Source: Druceiella hillmani
Taxonomy: Eukaryota; Arthropoda; Insecta; Lepidoptera; Hepialidae
Length of the DNA: 64,000 bases
NCBI GenBank assembly: GCA_039881145.1
Contig: JAYKKI010000052.1
Span: 13,810,501 to 13,874,500 of the forward strand
Reading direction: 5' to 3'
Of the stretch, positions 12,476 through 23,324 are shown piece by piece. Below the pieces are notes generated by a model. That model saw nothing but the letters and a program-made list of their open reading frames with translations. It was not told where the DNA came from and did not search any database. How positions within the stretch are numbered: position 1 is the stretch's first letter; each line of letters starts with the position of its first letter. A program made the translations under genes and the position numbers.

Positions 12476-13059
12476 ATAGAGATATACGAATATTTTTTAT
12501 AATTTGTTCCCTTAAATTACCAAGTACATCGAGTAAAGTATACGATATAAATATCGTCACTCAAAAAAAGTTAAAGCACGTACTTTACATTATGGATGAA
12601 TCAGTGTAACATAAACTCTTATTTTAAATTTATTTTTTTAAATAAACTATAATAATGCTATATGTACCATGAACTACAATTTTTTAAACTTACTTAGGAC
12701 ACAAAATTAGTAAAAAAACGAAATTTATAGTAAATTGTTTTCTACAAAATGCAAATTTTATGATTTTCGTCAAAAGAAAAATTGTTAAAAGAAAAGGATA
12801 GGCAAAAAATTATAAAAGAAAACCCGTCGAAAGAAAAGGATAAGAAATCCCTTTTTTAATATTTTTAATAATATTATTTAAAAATCATTCAGTGTTTACA
12901 CTATATTCTTTGCCTTATAGACATTTCGAGATACGTATGAAATATTGAAACAACAGTTTTAGAATTGTTATCTCTCTGTCTATTTGATTAGATTCACATC
13001 ACTTATAAGTTCAGAAGAGATTTGTTGTATGGTTTAGAATCATGGGTAATATACGAATT
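12476..13059. other. AT-rich non-coding stretch
   Basis: Only short duplications such as AAAGAAAAGGATA around 12790-12840 were seen. Confidence 0.4.
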
Positions 13060-13180
13060 ATTATACAAGTATATCAATAATTATACAAGTATATCAAGAA
13101 GTTGAAATATAGAAAAAAATATCTTTAATATACAAGTATATCAAGAAGTTGAAATATAGAAAAAAATATTATTAAATATA
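13060..13180 (+). repeat. Local tandem duplication (TATACAAGTATATCAAGAAG)
   Basis: TATACAAGTATATCAA occurs three times, and the longer AAGAAGTTGAAATATAGAAA block occurs twice, with near identity. Confidence 0.85.
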
Positions 13181-14080
13181 GCATCTGGACCTGGACGAAT
13201 TGCTTTAACGAAATTGTGAACCCACTAACAATTTTAAAATCATGCAGATGAGCTGATACAGAAATAAAAAGAATCTATGTAGAAAAAAATATTGAAATTT
13301 AATATTCCATTTTGATCCCAGTACGCTTTCTTTTTCAAAGATACTTTTAATCTGAGCCTATATATACTTAATATAATTTCTTTCGAGAACGATAGCGTGT
13401 ACCTCTTGAATGGTATTTATCTATTAAAATCAATACATTAATCTACCAGACATTCATTGAATTAAGGTCGTTTAGCCTTTTACTTACTAAAAAAAACCTA
13501 ATTTTGAAAAAGTAACGCAAACATTTGGATTATAAAAAAAACAAAATTATTTGCAATCTAAACTATAATCTACCTATTATGTGTGTAGTGATCATACACG
13601 TAATAGGTAACACACAGTTAATGTAGAAATTTGTTTTTTTCAAATTTGTTTCTAATTTAATTGATTTGGACAAGTATTGATGCTAAAAATGATTATTGCG
13701 AAAAGACACATTAATTACAGTTAATATAACTGTAATTAATGATTATCGATATTCCTGGTATTAAGGGTAATGCATTTTTATTTCATTATAATTGTCATTT
13801 TATTCGTTCCAGATCATCCCCACAACAAAAATAATATTAGAATGGAAAAAGGTGTTGAGCGTAAATATGAAATAAATAAAAAAATATATGTAAAGTGAAT
13901 CAATTCGTAGACAGTATATTATATTTTTTCAAGTGTTTTTGCATACATCTACATACTTGTACCGTTGAAAGCGGCAACTATTGTACAGAGGCTAAGTTCC
14001 AGCTCAATGGAGGTGTCTTAACATGGAATTCAAACTTTTAAATAATAATAATATTTTTAATATTTTAATTGCAGTAAACT
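13181..14080. other. AT-rich non-coding stretch with a small palindrome
   Basis: A perfect 12-bp inverted repeat, TTAATTACAGTT and AACTGTAATTAA with a 5-nt loop, lies at 13711-13739. A weaker one lies around 13572-13606. There is no gene. Confidence 0.4.
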
Positions 14081-14094
14081 AAAACATATTTGTG

Positions 14095-15007
14095 CGGATT
14101 TTATGTACGGAATATTACCCCATCACGGCGAACGCACTCCTCAAAGCGTATGCTCGAATTTGCAATGAACTGACGCATAATGTCGACTGAGATGGCTCTC
14201 ACTTCTTCCGTTATTTTAGCCTTCAGCTACTCCAAATTTATAAGAAGGGTAGCAAAAACTCCTGCTTTGCGATAGCTCCATAGAAAAAAGTCAGCTGGTG
14301 TTAAATGGGATAATCTGGGTGCCTAAACTGTCTCCAAATCCGCTCATGACTTTTCCTGGAAATAGCGCTCTAATCGCATCCGTGGAGACCCTAACTATGT
14401 GGACAGCTACCCCGTCTTGCTAAAATCACACATCTGACTGGTCAATATCCTCCTCTCGTAGCTGCGGTACAAAAAAATTTAATAATTTTGATATACGGCT
14501 CGCTCGTCGCTATAACCGTTACACCGCGGTAGTTCTCGAAGAAAAATGACCCAATTTTATTAATGATATTGGGCTCCATACAGTAACTTTAATAAAAATA
14601 AATTGTTTGCTTGTTGTAGTCTTCAGGTTTGATTTTTTGAACGATCTGTATTATATAAGGATTTAATTTTAGGTCTAATGCCAAAAAACAGTGAGCATGT
14701 TTTCTAATTGATCTTCTTGGCTCTTCGACGTGCTCGACGACGTGACTATGCTCTTCGATGCAGCAGCGATGCAGTTAATGTTTTCAAGTAAACGCACAGG
14801 ATGATTTAATGTACATCCTGACGCTCTGAACTTCGCCACCCACAACTTGATTGACTGAACACTGGGCCCATCATTAAAACGTCGGGTTTCAAAATGATTA
14901 CAAAACTTGCGTCGAGCGGCACTAACAGAAAAACCATTACAGAAATACACTTCTACAACGGTGCACACCAGACCACTGTGATCTATCGATGAGCTATCGA
15001 ACGCCAT
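14095..15007 (-). pseudogene. Decayed Tc1/mariner-superfamily transposase (N-terminal HTH plus DDE fragments)
   Basis: From 15007 downward the minus strand encodes VCTVVEVYFCNGFSVSAARR, then KFCNHF and IKLWVAKFRASGCTLN, the usual helix-turn-helix N-terminus of a large insect mariner-like group. After a run of stops and an internal deletion, 14640-14100 gives broken pieces resembling VTVW, FFEN...GVTV, SDV-F-QDG (second catalytic Asp context), ALFPGKVMSGFGDS and ISVDIMRQFIANS...FEECVRRDG at the C-terminus. The segment that should carry the first catalytic Asp is missing and the third Asp region is frameshifted, so it cannot be active. Residues, order and strand agree between the two parts, so I treat them as one element. 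Terminal inverted repeats were not identified. Confidence 0.82.
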
Positions 15008-15224
15008 CCTTCTCCTCCCGCTAGCCCCAATGCTTGCCGAGATAGATGAGCTTAAAATTTTTCATTAGTCATTTTCAACTTTGAACCAAAATATGTTTTT
15101 ATTCGGGTTCATCAAAACTTACTACCATGAAATTCAGTATTTAGAAGGTGTCTCAATTCTACGCGTGTAATCGATTTTATCTCACCATAATATCGTGCAA
15201 AACGTATATGAACTTTGCAAATAG

Positions 15225-15440
15225 TTATTAGCACAAGTAGAAGTTTCAACTATGACGTCCATAACTCGTTCACAAAAGTCATCCTCATTATTCTTGATAA
15301 GATCACATTTTATGTTTAGGTTAATCAGTAAGTCCAGTTCTTGGCCCAGTAGAGAAAAACACCTCTTCTTATTGCGCTTCAGCGCAGAGAGTCGTCTCTC
15401 GCAAGCTATTTGCGTAAACGAAGTTATAGGAATTACAAAT
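15225..15440 (-). pseudogene. hAT-type transposase C-terminal (dimerisation) remnant
   Basis: On the minus strand from about 15439 the frame reads FVIPITSFTQIACERRLSAL, then KRNKKR, then NLNIKCDLIKNNEDDF. This resembles the C-terminal dimerisation region of hAT-superfamily transposases, where an IP-[IV]-[TS]-S segment precedes A-[CS]-ERSFS-L-K and a LA-L-LxI stretch. It stays open for about 70 codons but no upstream catalytic region is recognisable. Further upstream on this strand (15710-15590) short pieces (FLKEEDDEHEEVGQDDLNQ) are open but unassigned. It sits about 220 bp from the mariner remnant and is probably an independent insertion. The family call is by motif resemblance only. Confidence 0.55.
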
Positions 15441-16691
15441 ATACGTCGCCGTATAACTTATATGTCGCCATATAAGTTGGAGTACGTAATGATGTACTAT
15501 TGACGTATTATACGTATTATACTGAGACGGATGACGTATTATACTGAGACAAAAGCTTATACGCACTTGGAACAACTTTAGCAGGCGTCCAAAATTGTCA
15601 AACAAATAGCCTTCTTTGCTCTTTGATTTAAATCATCTTGGCCGACCTCTTCGTGTTCATCGTCTTCTTCCTTTAAGAATCTGAATCATTTGTGATGCTT
15701 AAGTGGAGCTAATACATCCCAAATAATTTTAGAATATGCTTTCAAATCTTTTTGAAATATTTTGAGGTGATTTGAACGTAGTTCTTATAATATGGTAATA
15801 TTCAAAAAACCTGTTTATCTAACAATATATTAAAAAGATATAAACTTCTTGATAACATATAATTTCAAAGTGACTGCAAGACTATGGGGATTTTTCAATC
15901 TGACCAAAATTGGTGTCAAAACAAAAATAAAAGAAAAGAATTATTTGCTAAAGAAAAATGGCCAGAATTTCAGATAAAAAGAAAAAACCTAAAAAGGTAA
16001 CGCACGTATGAAATGTGATATAAAAGAAAGTATAAAGTTGGAAGAAGATTTGTTCTTTGGTTATGATATGTGAAATTGTTGTACAAACGGTAAATTTGTA
16101 ATGGGTGTATACAAATTTATTTTAAAACTTGCAACTTTGACAAAACTTAAAACGGTATAGAAATTAATTGAACAACTTTAAAGGACAAATTATATTTAAA
16201 AGTAGGTACAGACATGATGAATAAGAAACAAAATATAATTTTTCCTTCAAATTTCCTTGAAAGTCTTAATTTGGCAATGTTTTTCTTAAACATGTTTTAG
16301 ACATAGTTTTCAAGAATATTATGTTTCATTTTATTTTTTTATTTATTGTTAATACTTTATTTGCTTAACATAACAATAACGTTTCACTGTTGAAACAATT
16401 TCGATCAATTGCCCCTTATACTAGATTTATTTAATAAGATTGTATATCAAATATAAAAAACACATTGAACAAAAATATATAAGAAATTTACATCTTTTCT
16501 TCTGTTTTTATTAAAAACAAATCTTCAAAATATGAAATGTTAAATGTATGTCTATATATTTTCTAACTCAAGAGTTTCTAAAGTGGATCTGTGAAAAAGA
16601 AATATTTCTAAATATTAATCTGATGAAAAAGATTATTACGATTAGTATGTAATAAAAATAATATTATTTTATTAATAAAAATGAATATTAT
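15441..16691. other. AT-rich non-coding stretch
   Basis: Apart from a short duplication (GACGTATTATACTGAGAC at 15500-15552) nothing structured is visible. Confidence 0.4.
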
Positions 16692-16867
16692 TATTCCGGA
16701 ATTTCCAATCTGAGAGTAACGAAAAGTTAGCTCTAATTTCCACAACATTTTTAATATTTAAAAATAGGTATACGCCTTTTTATTCCGGAATTTCCAATCT
16801 GAGAGTAACGAAAAGTTAGCTCTAATTTCCACAATATTTTTAATATCTAAAAATAGGTATACGCCTT
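16692..16867 (+). repeat. Tandem duplication, 2 x 89 bp
   Basis: TATTCCGGAATTTCCAATCT begins at 16692 and 16781. The two copies differ at very few positions and both end in AGGTATACGCCTT, so the duplication is recent. Confidence 0.92.
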
Positions 16868-17284
16868 ATGACGGTGAACAGCATAAAGAAAACTTTATCC
16901 GCCGCTCGCCTTATGCCCCCACCATTTGTTTTACTTTTCGTTACGATCTAATTTACTAAACGTACAAGCTTTTACTACCGCGGTAAAATCATTTTAGTTG
17001 CAAAACAAATTCGAAGTAAACATGAAATTTTGAAGTAAGCATTAAATTAAAATTTCAAAATATTAAAAATAATTTATTCTCTAATAAACGAATGTTATTC
17101 GATATTTCGAATGTTATCCGATCTAATTTATTTTTGTATTGTTCTATTTAGGAATTATTTACTATTTGTTATTTTTTTACATTTATATTTATTTTTTGAA
17201 TATGCATATACAAAAAATAATACTAATAAACGCATAAAAATGTTTTTTCTCTTCTCTTCATATGCGTCAATTTTAATTCATCTG
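16868..17284. other. Non-coding stretch with short GC-richer start
   Basis: The segment 16868-16925 (TTTATCCGCCGCTCGCCTTA) is GC-richer. The rest is AT-rich. Confidence 0.3.
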
Positions 17285-17425
17285 TTTATTTGTGTCTTTC
17301 TCTGGCTATTTCTTCCCTTCTTCCCTTCCTCTTTCCATCCATGCCATACTCTATCACTTCCTCCTCTTCACTCTCCCTCTCCATAAACCTCCAACTCTCT
17401 CCATCGCACACTCACTTTACTATTG
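17285..17425 (+). repeat. Polypyrimidine tract
   Basis: A C/T-rich run with many CTTCC, TCTCC and CCTCC words. The overlapping short open frames here are products of this composition. Confidence 0.6.
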
Positions 17426-17510
17426 GCATGTTTCACATCTTACGGTACCGTACCTCGAAAGGAAAAATGAAATCCTTATAGATGGTTCGATCCATTCGTT
17501 CGCCTGCCAT
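17426..17510 (+). repeat. Dispersed repeat fragment (ACGGTACCGTACCTCGAAAGG)
   Basis: The tract CGGTACCGTACCTCGAAAGG followed by AAATCCTTATAGATGGTTCG resembles the dispersed motif with ACCTCAAAAGG..CCCTTATAGGATCAC that I recall from lepidopteran genomes. Pieces of the same group occur at 18.15, 39.2, 41.55, 45.6 and 50.3 kb. Confidence 0.35.
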
Positions 17511-17673
17511 AGTTATTTTTACCATTTGGCATTATAATAATTAGAACCCACACAGAGGTTGTAGGAAAAGTATAAGTATGATTCTAGACGTCATGTTTTT
17601 TTATATATTTACGGTAATATACGTGCTCTATTAAATAATATTACCTATTGCGCAATAAAGTCTATATTAATGA

Positions 17674-17702
17674 GTATCATCATCATCATCATCATCATCA
17701 TA
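17674..17702 (+). repeat. (ATC)n microsatellite
   Basis: Eight or more ATC/CAT triplets in a row. Such tracts also form the tails of RTE-type LINEs, but no coding remnant is attached here. Confidence 0.9.
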
Positions 17703-18106
17703 TATTAATACGCTAAGGTTAAGATGTTACTCTCCCTTTTTAGAAAAAACCTCACAACTAATCCACATAAATTATATATCATTTTATAGATAATTGCTTG
17801 CTCGACCGGCATCCACAATTAAAAAATTTATTATTGCTATTGTTTTTGCAAATTAATTAATTATTAAAATTATATACACAAAACAGCAATGCTGCCATCT
17901 AACGGCTCAACGTCAATATGATAGACGGTCGGTAAAATGTTTGTTTAATTTCAAATCCACTCACGTATAAATAAAGTGGCGCTTTAGCTCAATGCTTTTG
18001 ATACTTGCGCCTCTATATGTCAATTTTAGTAAAATATTTGTTTGATCTGTCATCTGAGCTTCATAATGGAATAAATAATGCGAAGACTTCGCACGGGTCA
18101 CGCTAG
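17700..18106 (+). mobile_element. Non-autonomous Helitron-like element (3' end clear, 5' end uncertain)
   Basis: The 3' end has the expected structure: a short GC hairpin GCGAAG-A-CTTCGC at 18080-18092, ten bases, and a terminal CTAG at 18103-18106 followed by a host T. Helitrons end in a hairpin plus CTRR and insert between A and T. The left boundary is a guess, placed at the ATATTAATACGCTAAGGTTA tract after the ATC repeat, which resembles known 5' ends of insect Helitrons. No Rep/helicase coding sequence is present. The interior contains a short inverted pair around TGTTTGTTTAAT / ATTTGTTTGATC. Confidence 0.6.
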
Positions 18107-18547
18107 TATATACTAATAAAGTAATTTAACTACAAACGAAAGACGGAACCCTCGATGCATGAGCCAGACCCGCACTTGACTCTCCTTTGTAGATAGTGAT
18201 TCAAAACAAATAACGAAGACGACAAACAACATTCGCGACACGAATAAATTTAACCGCTTTATTTTAGCGAATATTTTTGCATCAAAACAGAAATCTCACC
18301 AAGGCATTACCCCCTAAAGTCATTGAACTTGTTTCATTAGAGAAATGTAGTGATTTGTGACTACGTGAGTTGCATTCATGTTACACTGGCAATGCATTCG
18401 ACCGCGGTAACGGAGATGCACTGGCCCCATTTGCAATATTAGCTGCGTGATGCAGCTTTGGGGGATAGGTACTTTAATTAAATATATTGCACACCCTTGC
18501 TGTCAATGGAGTATTATTGATATTATCCTTACAATTGGCGAATGGAG

Positions 18548-18548
<1 letters not shown>
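18107..18548. other. Non-coding stretch with a dispersed-repeat fragment at 18140-18190
   Basis: ACGGAACCCTCGATGCATGA followed by CCAGACCCGCACTTG resembles the end of a dispersed lepidopteran motif (ACGGAACCCT...GACTCGCACTTGG). The segment 18390-18470 is slightly GC-richer. No gene. Confidence 0.35.

Positions 18549-18599
<51 letters not shown>
18549..18599. repeat. (TA)n microsatellite
   Basis: About 25 TA dinucleotides. Confidence 0.95.
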
Positions 18600-18602
<3 letters not shown>

Positions 18603-18821
18603 TATTGAAACATAATGTAAAATCGAATATTAAAGTGGCATACGACGTCTTTTGAAGATTGCGTAACTTAGAGATAAAAAGAAAAAAAAATATCTGTTCA
18701 TTTTCTTAGCTATGTTCTTGTTAATTGATGTAAATTTTCAGGCTTGTGTTACTTATGCACAAAGATAAGCTAGTCAAGTCTGAAAGTTTAGTCAAAGATT
18801 AATAAGTTTTAGGTATATTAC

Positions 18822-18859
18822 ACAAGCGCACTAAACGCATATGCGTTTTGTGTGCTTGT
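18822..18859. repeat. 38-bp near-perfect palindrome without loop
   Basis: ACAAGCGCACTAAACGCAT is followed directly by ATGCGTTTTGTGTGCTTGT. The arms are 19 bp with two mismatches and no spacer. Confidence 0.85.
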
Positions 18860-20198
18860 TTAATATGTTAACGTGAGTAAGATGTTTACATTGTACACAA
18901 AACAGAGGATTTTTTGAAGTGAACCTTCTTCAGGAGCAATGAAAGTAGTAAAATGTCAAGGCCACGCTACTTATGCAACGTTTCATAACGTTTTAGTTGT
19001 AATGTCTGAATGTAACGAATATATCGCAAGAAGAACGGAAAATAGGTATTTAACTAACACCCGACAGAAATATATTAACGCGATAGAATAAGACAAGAAG
19101 CATACACGTCTTGTCTGTGGCGAAAACAAATAAAAATGTCGCTAGTTACTGCTATCAGCTGTTTTGCACGTTATATGTGTCAAAAGTAATCTGTCAAAAT
19201 TTTGTCGATTTATCTATATATTTAAGATTGATTTATTATTAATTTTGCGTATACTTCATCCATTACAAGACTAACAACATATATACTTTATTTATTAATG
19301 AACCCGTAATAAACTTGCACATTTAATTGTTGTAAATGTAATTTACAACAGAAGCAATATATTTCAACTTTCTTTAGTCCCATTTGGCCATGTTTTGGTA
19401 CTGGCATCGCGCCCTTTTTTTTAAATGTCCATTGTCTATATAAATTTATATAAACACTTTGTTAGATGTTTTCGTCGATTTGTAATGACATTTTATTATT
19501 TTTTCTGAATACAGAATATTAACATTTTCTTACAAGAATTTTGTACAATCTATGTACATATAGTTAGTATATATTTTATTTTTCTTGTGCGGTTTTACCC
19601 CTCACTATATACTTACAAACTGAAATTTAGTTCGTCAAAAGACCTTTTACTTCCATCACATACTAAGTTGCACACGCTCAGTTTATTTAAATGCGTTTTT
19701 CTTTAATTCTAAACTTTTGAAATATTAAAAAATATTTTCTTTAAAGATAAGGAAGATAACAATACGCTGCGGAATCTCGAATAAATCAAGATTGTCCACT
19801 GAATTGATTTGTTTTAGCATGTGGAAGATAGGCATAGAAATTCTAGGGGATTATGTCTATTCTCACTCAACAGAATTCTTTGTTTGTTTTGTTCAGGCTT
19901 CTAGTAATATTTCTTGAGCCACATTTTTGTCATGGACGAATTTAATTATATGGAAAACTGAGTCACGTTGGTTGCTAGGAAAACATTTGCTTCATAATTC
20001 ATAACATAATCCCCCTGTATTAGCCAAATGAACCACAGATACGTGGAAAGAAATGAAAACTAATTTATCTTTATTTGTCTAGTTAGTGTGTGTAAAACAT
20101 TTTGGCAGTAAAATAGCTAAATATGCACTATCTGTTGTTTAAAGTAAAAGCCTACGAGATAAAAATAATATCTTTTGAAAAATAGTATGTATATAAAT
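18860..20198. other. AT-rich non-coding stretch
   Basis: No gene or repeat with clear units. Confidence 0.4.
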
Positions 20199-20579
20199 TA
20201 CGTATGGAGCTAGTAATAAAGTACGTATGTAGCTAGTATCCAAGTACGTATGGAGCTAGTAACAAAGTACGTATGGAGCTAGTAATAAAGTACGTATGGA
20301 CCTAGTAATAAAGTAAGTATGGTGCTAGTAATAAAGTACGTATGGAGCTAGTAATAAAGTACGTATGGAGCTAGTAATAAAGTACATATGGAGCTAGTAA
20401 TACAGTATGTATGGAGCTAGTAATAAAGTACGTACAGAGCTAGTAATAAAGTACGTATGGAGCTATTAATAAAGTACGTATGGAGCTAGTAATAAAGTAC
20501 GTATGGAGCTAGTAATATAGTATGTATGGAGTTAGTAATAAAGTACGTATGGAGCTATTAATAAAGTACGTATGACTAG
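20199..20579 (+). repeat. 23-bp minisatellite, 16 full copies
   Basis: The unit TACGTATGGAGCTAGTAATA plus AAG repeats head to tail at an exact 23-bp step, with scattered substitutions and a final partial copy. It has no spacers, so it is not a CRISPR. The unit holds the palindromes TACGTA and AGCT. Confidence 0.97.
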
Positions 20580-20774
20580 AACTAAGTTACAAGCATTAAA
20601 GTAATATGCTAATTCGTTTTAGTAAACTCTTATCAACAAGAAATGAGTACTTTTCCTAAAAGCAAATACATACTAATATTTGATTTCACCAATATGACAA
20701 ATAATAGTTATTAAGTGTTATCATGGTATATCTGTTACACAACTTTTGCGAAGATTATTTAAATAAAACGCAAC

Positions 20775-21355
20775 AAAGAGAGACAGAGTCGAGACAGTTA
20801 TACTTTCGTATTTCGCGTAACTAATTCTACATAGCATAGTGTTTTTGGAAAAAGATGTAATAGATGATGGATGAACAAACGATTCAGTGGATAGATTAAT
20901 TCTAAGTCGATTTTATAAGTATTCCGTTTTTTAAATTGTGGTACAAATTATGGTACACGGTGAAAATAGAAAAAGGTAAAAATATTAATATAATCATTGT
21001 AAATATAACTTCACAATAAGATACGCTAGTTGTATATTAGGAGTATTAATATAATCATTGTAAATACAACTTCACAATAAGATACGCTATTTGTGTAATA
21101 GAAGTAATAATATACCCATTTTAAATATAACTTCACAATAAGGTATGCTATTCGTGTATATGATTATGTGTATATGATAGAAATTATTAACAGATGTTTA
21201 AAAATATTCTGGTAAATGTAATCCCATAAAATCATTACTGTAAATAGGGTCTTCCCATAAGACCATTAATATAAATAGGGTCAAGTTCCTTTTTAAAAAC
21301 TTAACCGTAAAAATAGAGAAGTCAAAACAGTCAAATCCTCGTAGAGCATTGCTAG
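20775..21355 (+). repeat. Left arm of a second long imperfect inverted repeat
   Basis: From AAGAGAGACAGA through TCTAAGTCGAT, ACTTCACAATAAGATACGC, ATGATAGAAATTATTAACAG and AAAAATAGAGAAGTCAAA, the order matches the reverse complement of 22478-22856. This arm is longer because the ATATAACTTCACAATAAGAT segment is present three times (about 21007, 21069 and 21128). Confidence 0.8.
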
Positions 21356-22477
21356 ACAATTTTTTTAAGACATTATTTTTTGATTTTCATTAATAATTTC
21401 CTTAAATTAAAATAATTTTAGGAATGCAATGTATCAATAAATGTTTTAACTATCAACGTGATATGGCGATAGAAACTAGTTGGGACCTGTTGATCAATTG
21501 AAAGAAACCGACAGATTAAGATGATACAGCTATTTAGAACAATTACGGTTCATTAAATTACCGGGTAATAATAAGTTTTTTGCTTCTTTACTTCAAAGTG
21601 AGCTTTGCTGTATTAGCAGAAGTAAAATAGCTGTGAAACCAGAAATGGCGCATACTAAACGTTTCTGATTTTATCTTAAAATATAATATTTGGAAAAACA
21701 TATCGAGCCACAGAGAATAGATATGTGTAGGACTCGGAGCAAACACGCTATATCGGTGAATTCCTTATATTGTAATATATTATCAAATCCCATTGAAAAA
21801 TAAAATGAAAATGCATTGACAGATGTAAGATCAGGACTGAAAAAAGAAAACCTTAAAATGTAAATCCCACAGCAAAATGTCCTAAAACACCTTAAAAAAT
21901 ATAAATATCTAAATTGAAAACACTTTGAAAATAAGTGAAATAAAATCGGTTTACTAAGTGGGTGGAAATGCATATCAATTGCATTTTGGAAACTTAGTAT
22001 AAGTTTCCAATACCTAAAAATTTCATTGAAAATGAACGAAAAATTAAAGCCAGAAGAAGATTTCTCTTATTAAATAAAATATTCTTGAAGCAAACATAAC
22101 TTGTAAAATCATCATACTTACTCTACAAAATCTTAAATCACATCAAGTGTAAACTCAAGAGAAGTAAAACAGTTTTCTTGGAAAATGCAACTCGTGTTTC
22201 GATGTACAGTAGTACACTACCAAGTGTCAGGGCACACTAACGAACACTATACTTTTTACCTAAGGCAATCTGCATTATTTTTAATAAAGGGAGTAACATT
22301 GCTGAACGTATTCTTTACCATATGATAGAACTTTTAAAAATACCACTAGTAATTTCTCTTTACCTAACTCTGGTTTTAAAGCAATAAGCATCGGAAAATT
22401 AGCCATTTTTGTGAGTTCAGTTTTATATTATATTTAATATTCAATGAATCGACAAAACCTCCAACTAACTAATTCAT
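21356..22477. other. Spacer of the long inverted repeat
   Basis: About 1.1 kb of AT-rich sequence between the arms. A 100-codon minus-strand open frame (21973-21671) is Phe/Ser/Cys-rich with no recognisable domain. I do not call it a gene. Confidence 0.4.
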
Positions 22478-22856
22478 ACTTATCTAGCAAACCTTTATGA
22501 GGACTTGGCTACTTTGACTTCTCTATTTTTACGGTTACGTCTTTAAAGACCCTAGTTGCAGTAATAATTTTATGGGGTTTCATTTACCAAAATATTTTTA
22601 AACCTCTGTTAATAATTTCTATCATATACTCATAATCACATATATAAATAGCGTATCTTGTTGTGAAGTTATATTGTATCAAGTGATTACATTAATATTT
22701 TTATCTTTTTCTTTATGGTCTCTACCATAATTAAAAAAAAACAGAATACTCATAAGATCGACTTGGAATCGAACCATCCATTGGAATGTTTTGATAATGC
22801 ATCTTTTTTCCAGAAGCACTATATTATTTAGAATTAGTGTATCTGTCTCTCTTACA
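22478..22856 (-). repeat. Right arm of the second long inverted repeat
   Basis: Reverse complement of the left arm with substitutions and one instead of three tandem sub-units. On the minus strand it contains GGTTCGATTCC (plus-strand 22765-22775), an exact tRNA-type B box. The left arm has a degenerate version. No A box was found at the right distance. Confidence 0.8.
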
Positions 22857-23315
22857 TGGAATACTTTAGTAACCGACTTTATGTAATCTGCTGGTCAATA
22901 CATTAGTCTGTTTCATCCTATTTTCAGAAAAGCTATTCTATGTAAAGGACGTTACATGGAATATGGAAATATTACTATATTTATCTGTGTTATGTAGATG
23001 TAGTCGTACGTAATATGGAATACTTACGAAATCTGCTTTGTGTCCATCCATTTGTCAATATATTTATCGGTTATATCCTATTTTCGGAAAGACTATGTTA
23101 TTTGGAAATAGTTGTACATAATACGGAAGTTATTTCCATGTGATGTGGGTCCTATTTGAGATAGTTATATTTAATACCGAAATATAACTATCTTTCTCTC
23201 TATACTATGTAGAGACAGTTATACGGAAAACTTGTGGAATCTATTGGTGTTCAATCATCGGTCAATTTATTCGTCGATTACTTTCTGTTTTCTGGAGAAA
23301 TATACCAAGTTTACC
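22857..23315 (+). repeat. Diverged tandem repeat, about three units
   Basis: The series ATGGAATACTT...AATCTGCT..GTCAAT...ATCCTATTTTC.GAAA..CTAT recurs near 22857, 23010 and 23223 with considerable divergence. Confidence 0.5.
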
Positions 23316-23324
23316 GAAATTAAG

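Noticed and set aside
17290..17537. Overlapping serine/leucine-rich frames as short secreted peptides
   Set aside because: They are products of the polypyrimidine tract; three frames are open at once with the same composition.
20199..20579. Possible CRISPR array
   Set aside because: The units are contiguous 23-bp repeats with no spacers, and the DNA is eukaryotic.
21671..21973. 100-codon minus-strand frame inside the inverted-repeat spacer as a transposase
   Set aside because: The residues are F/S/C/R-rich low-complexity and show no DDE, HTH or zinc-finger pattern.
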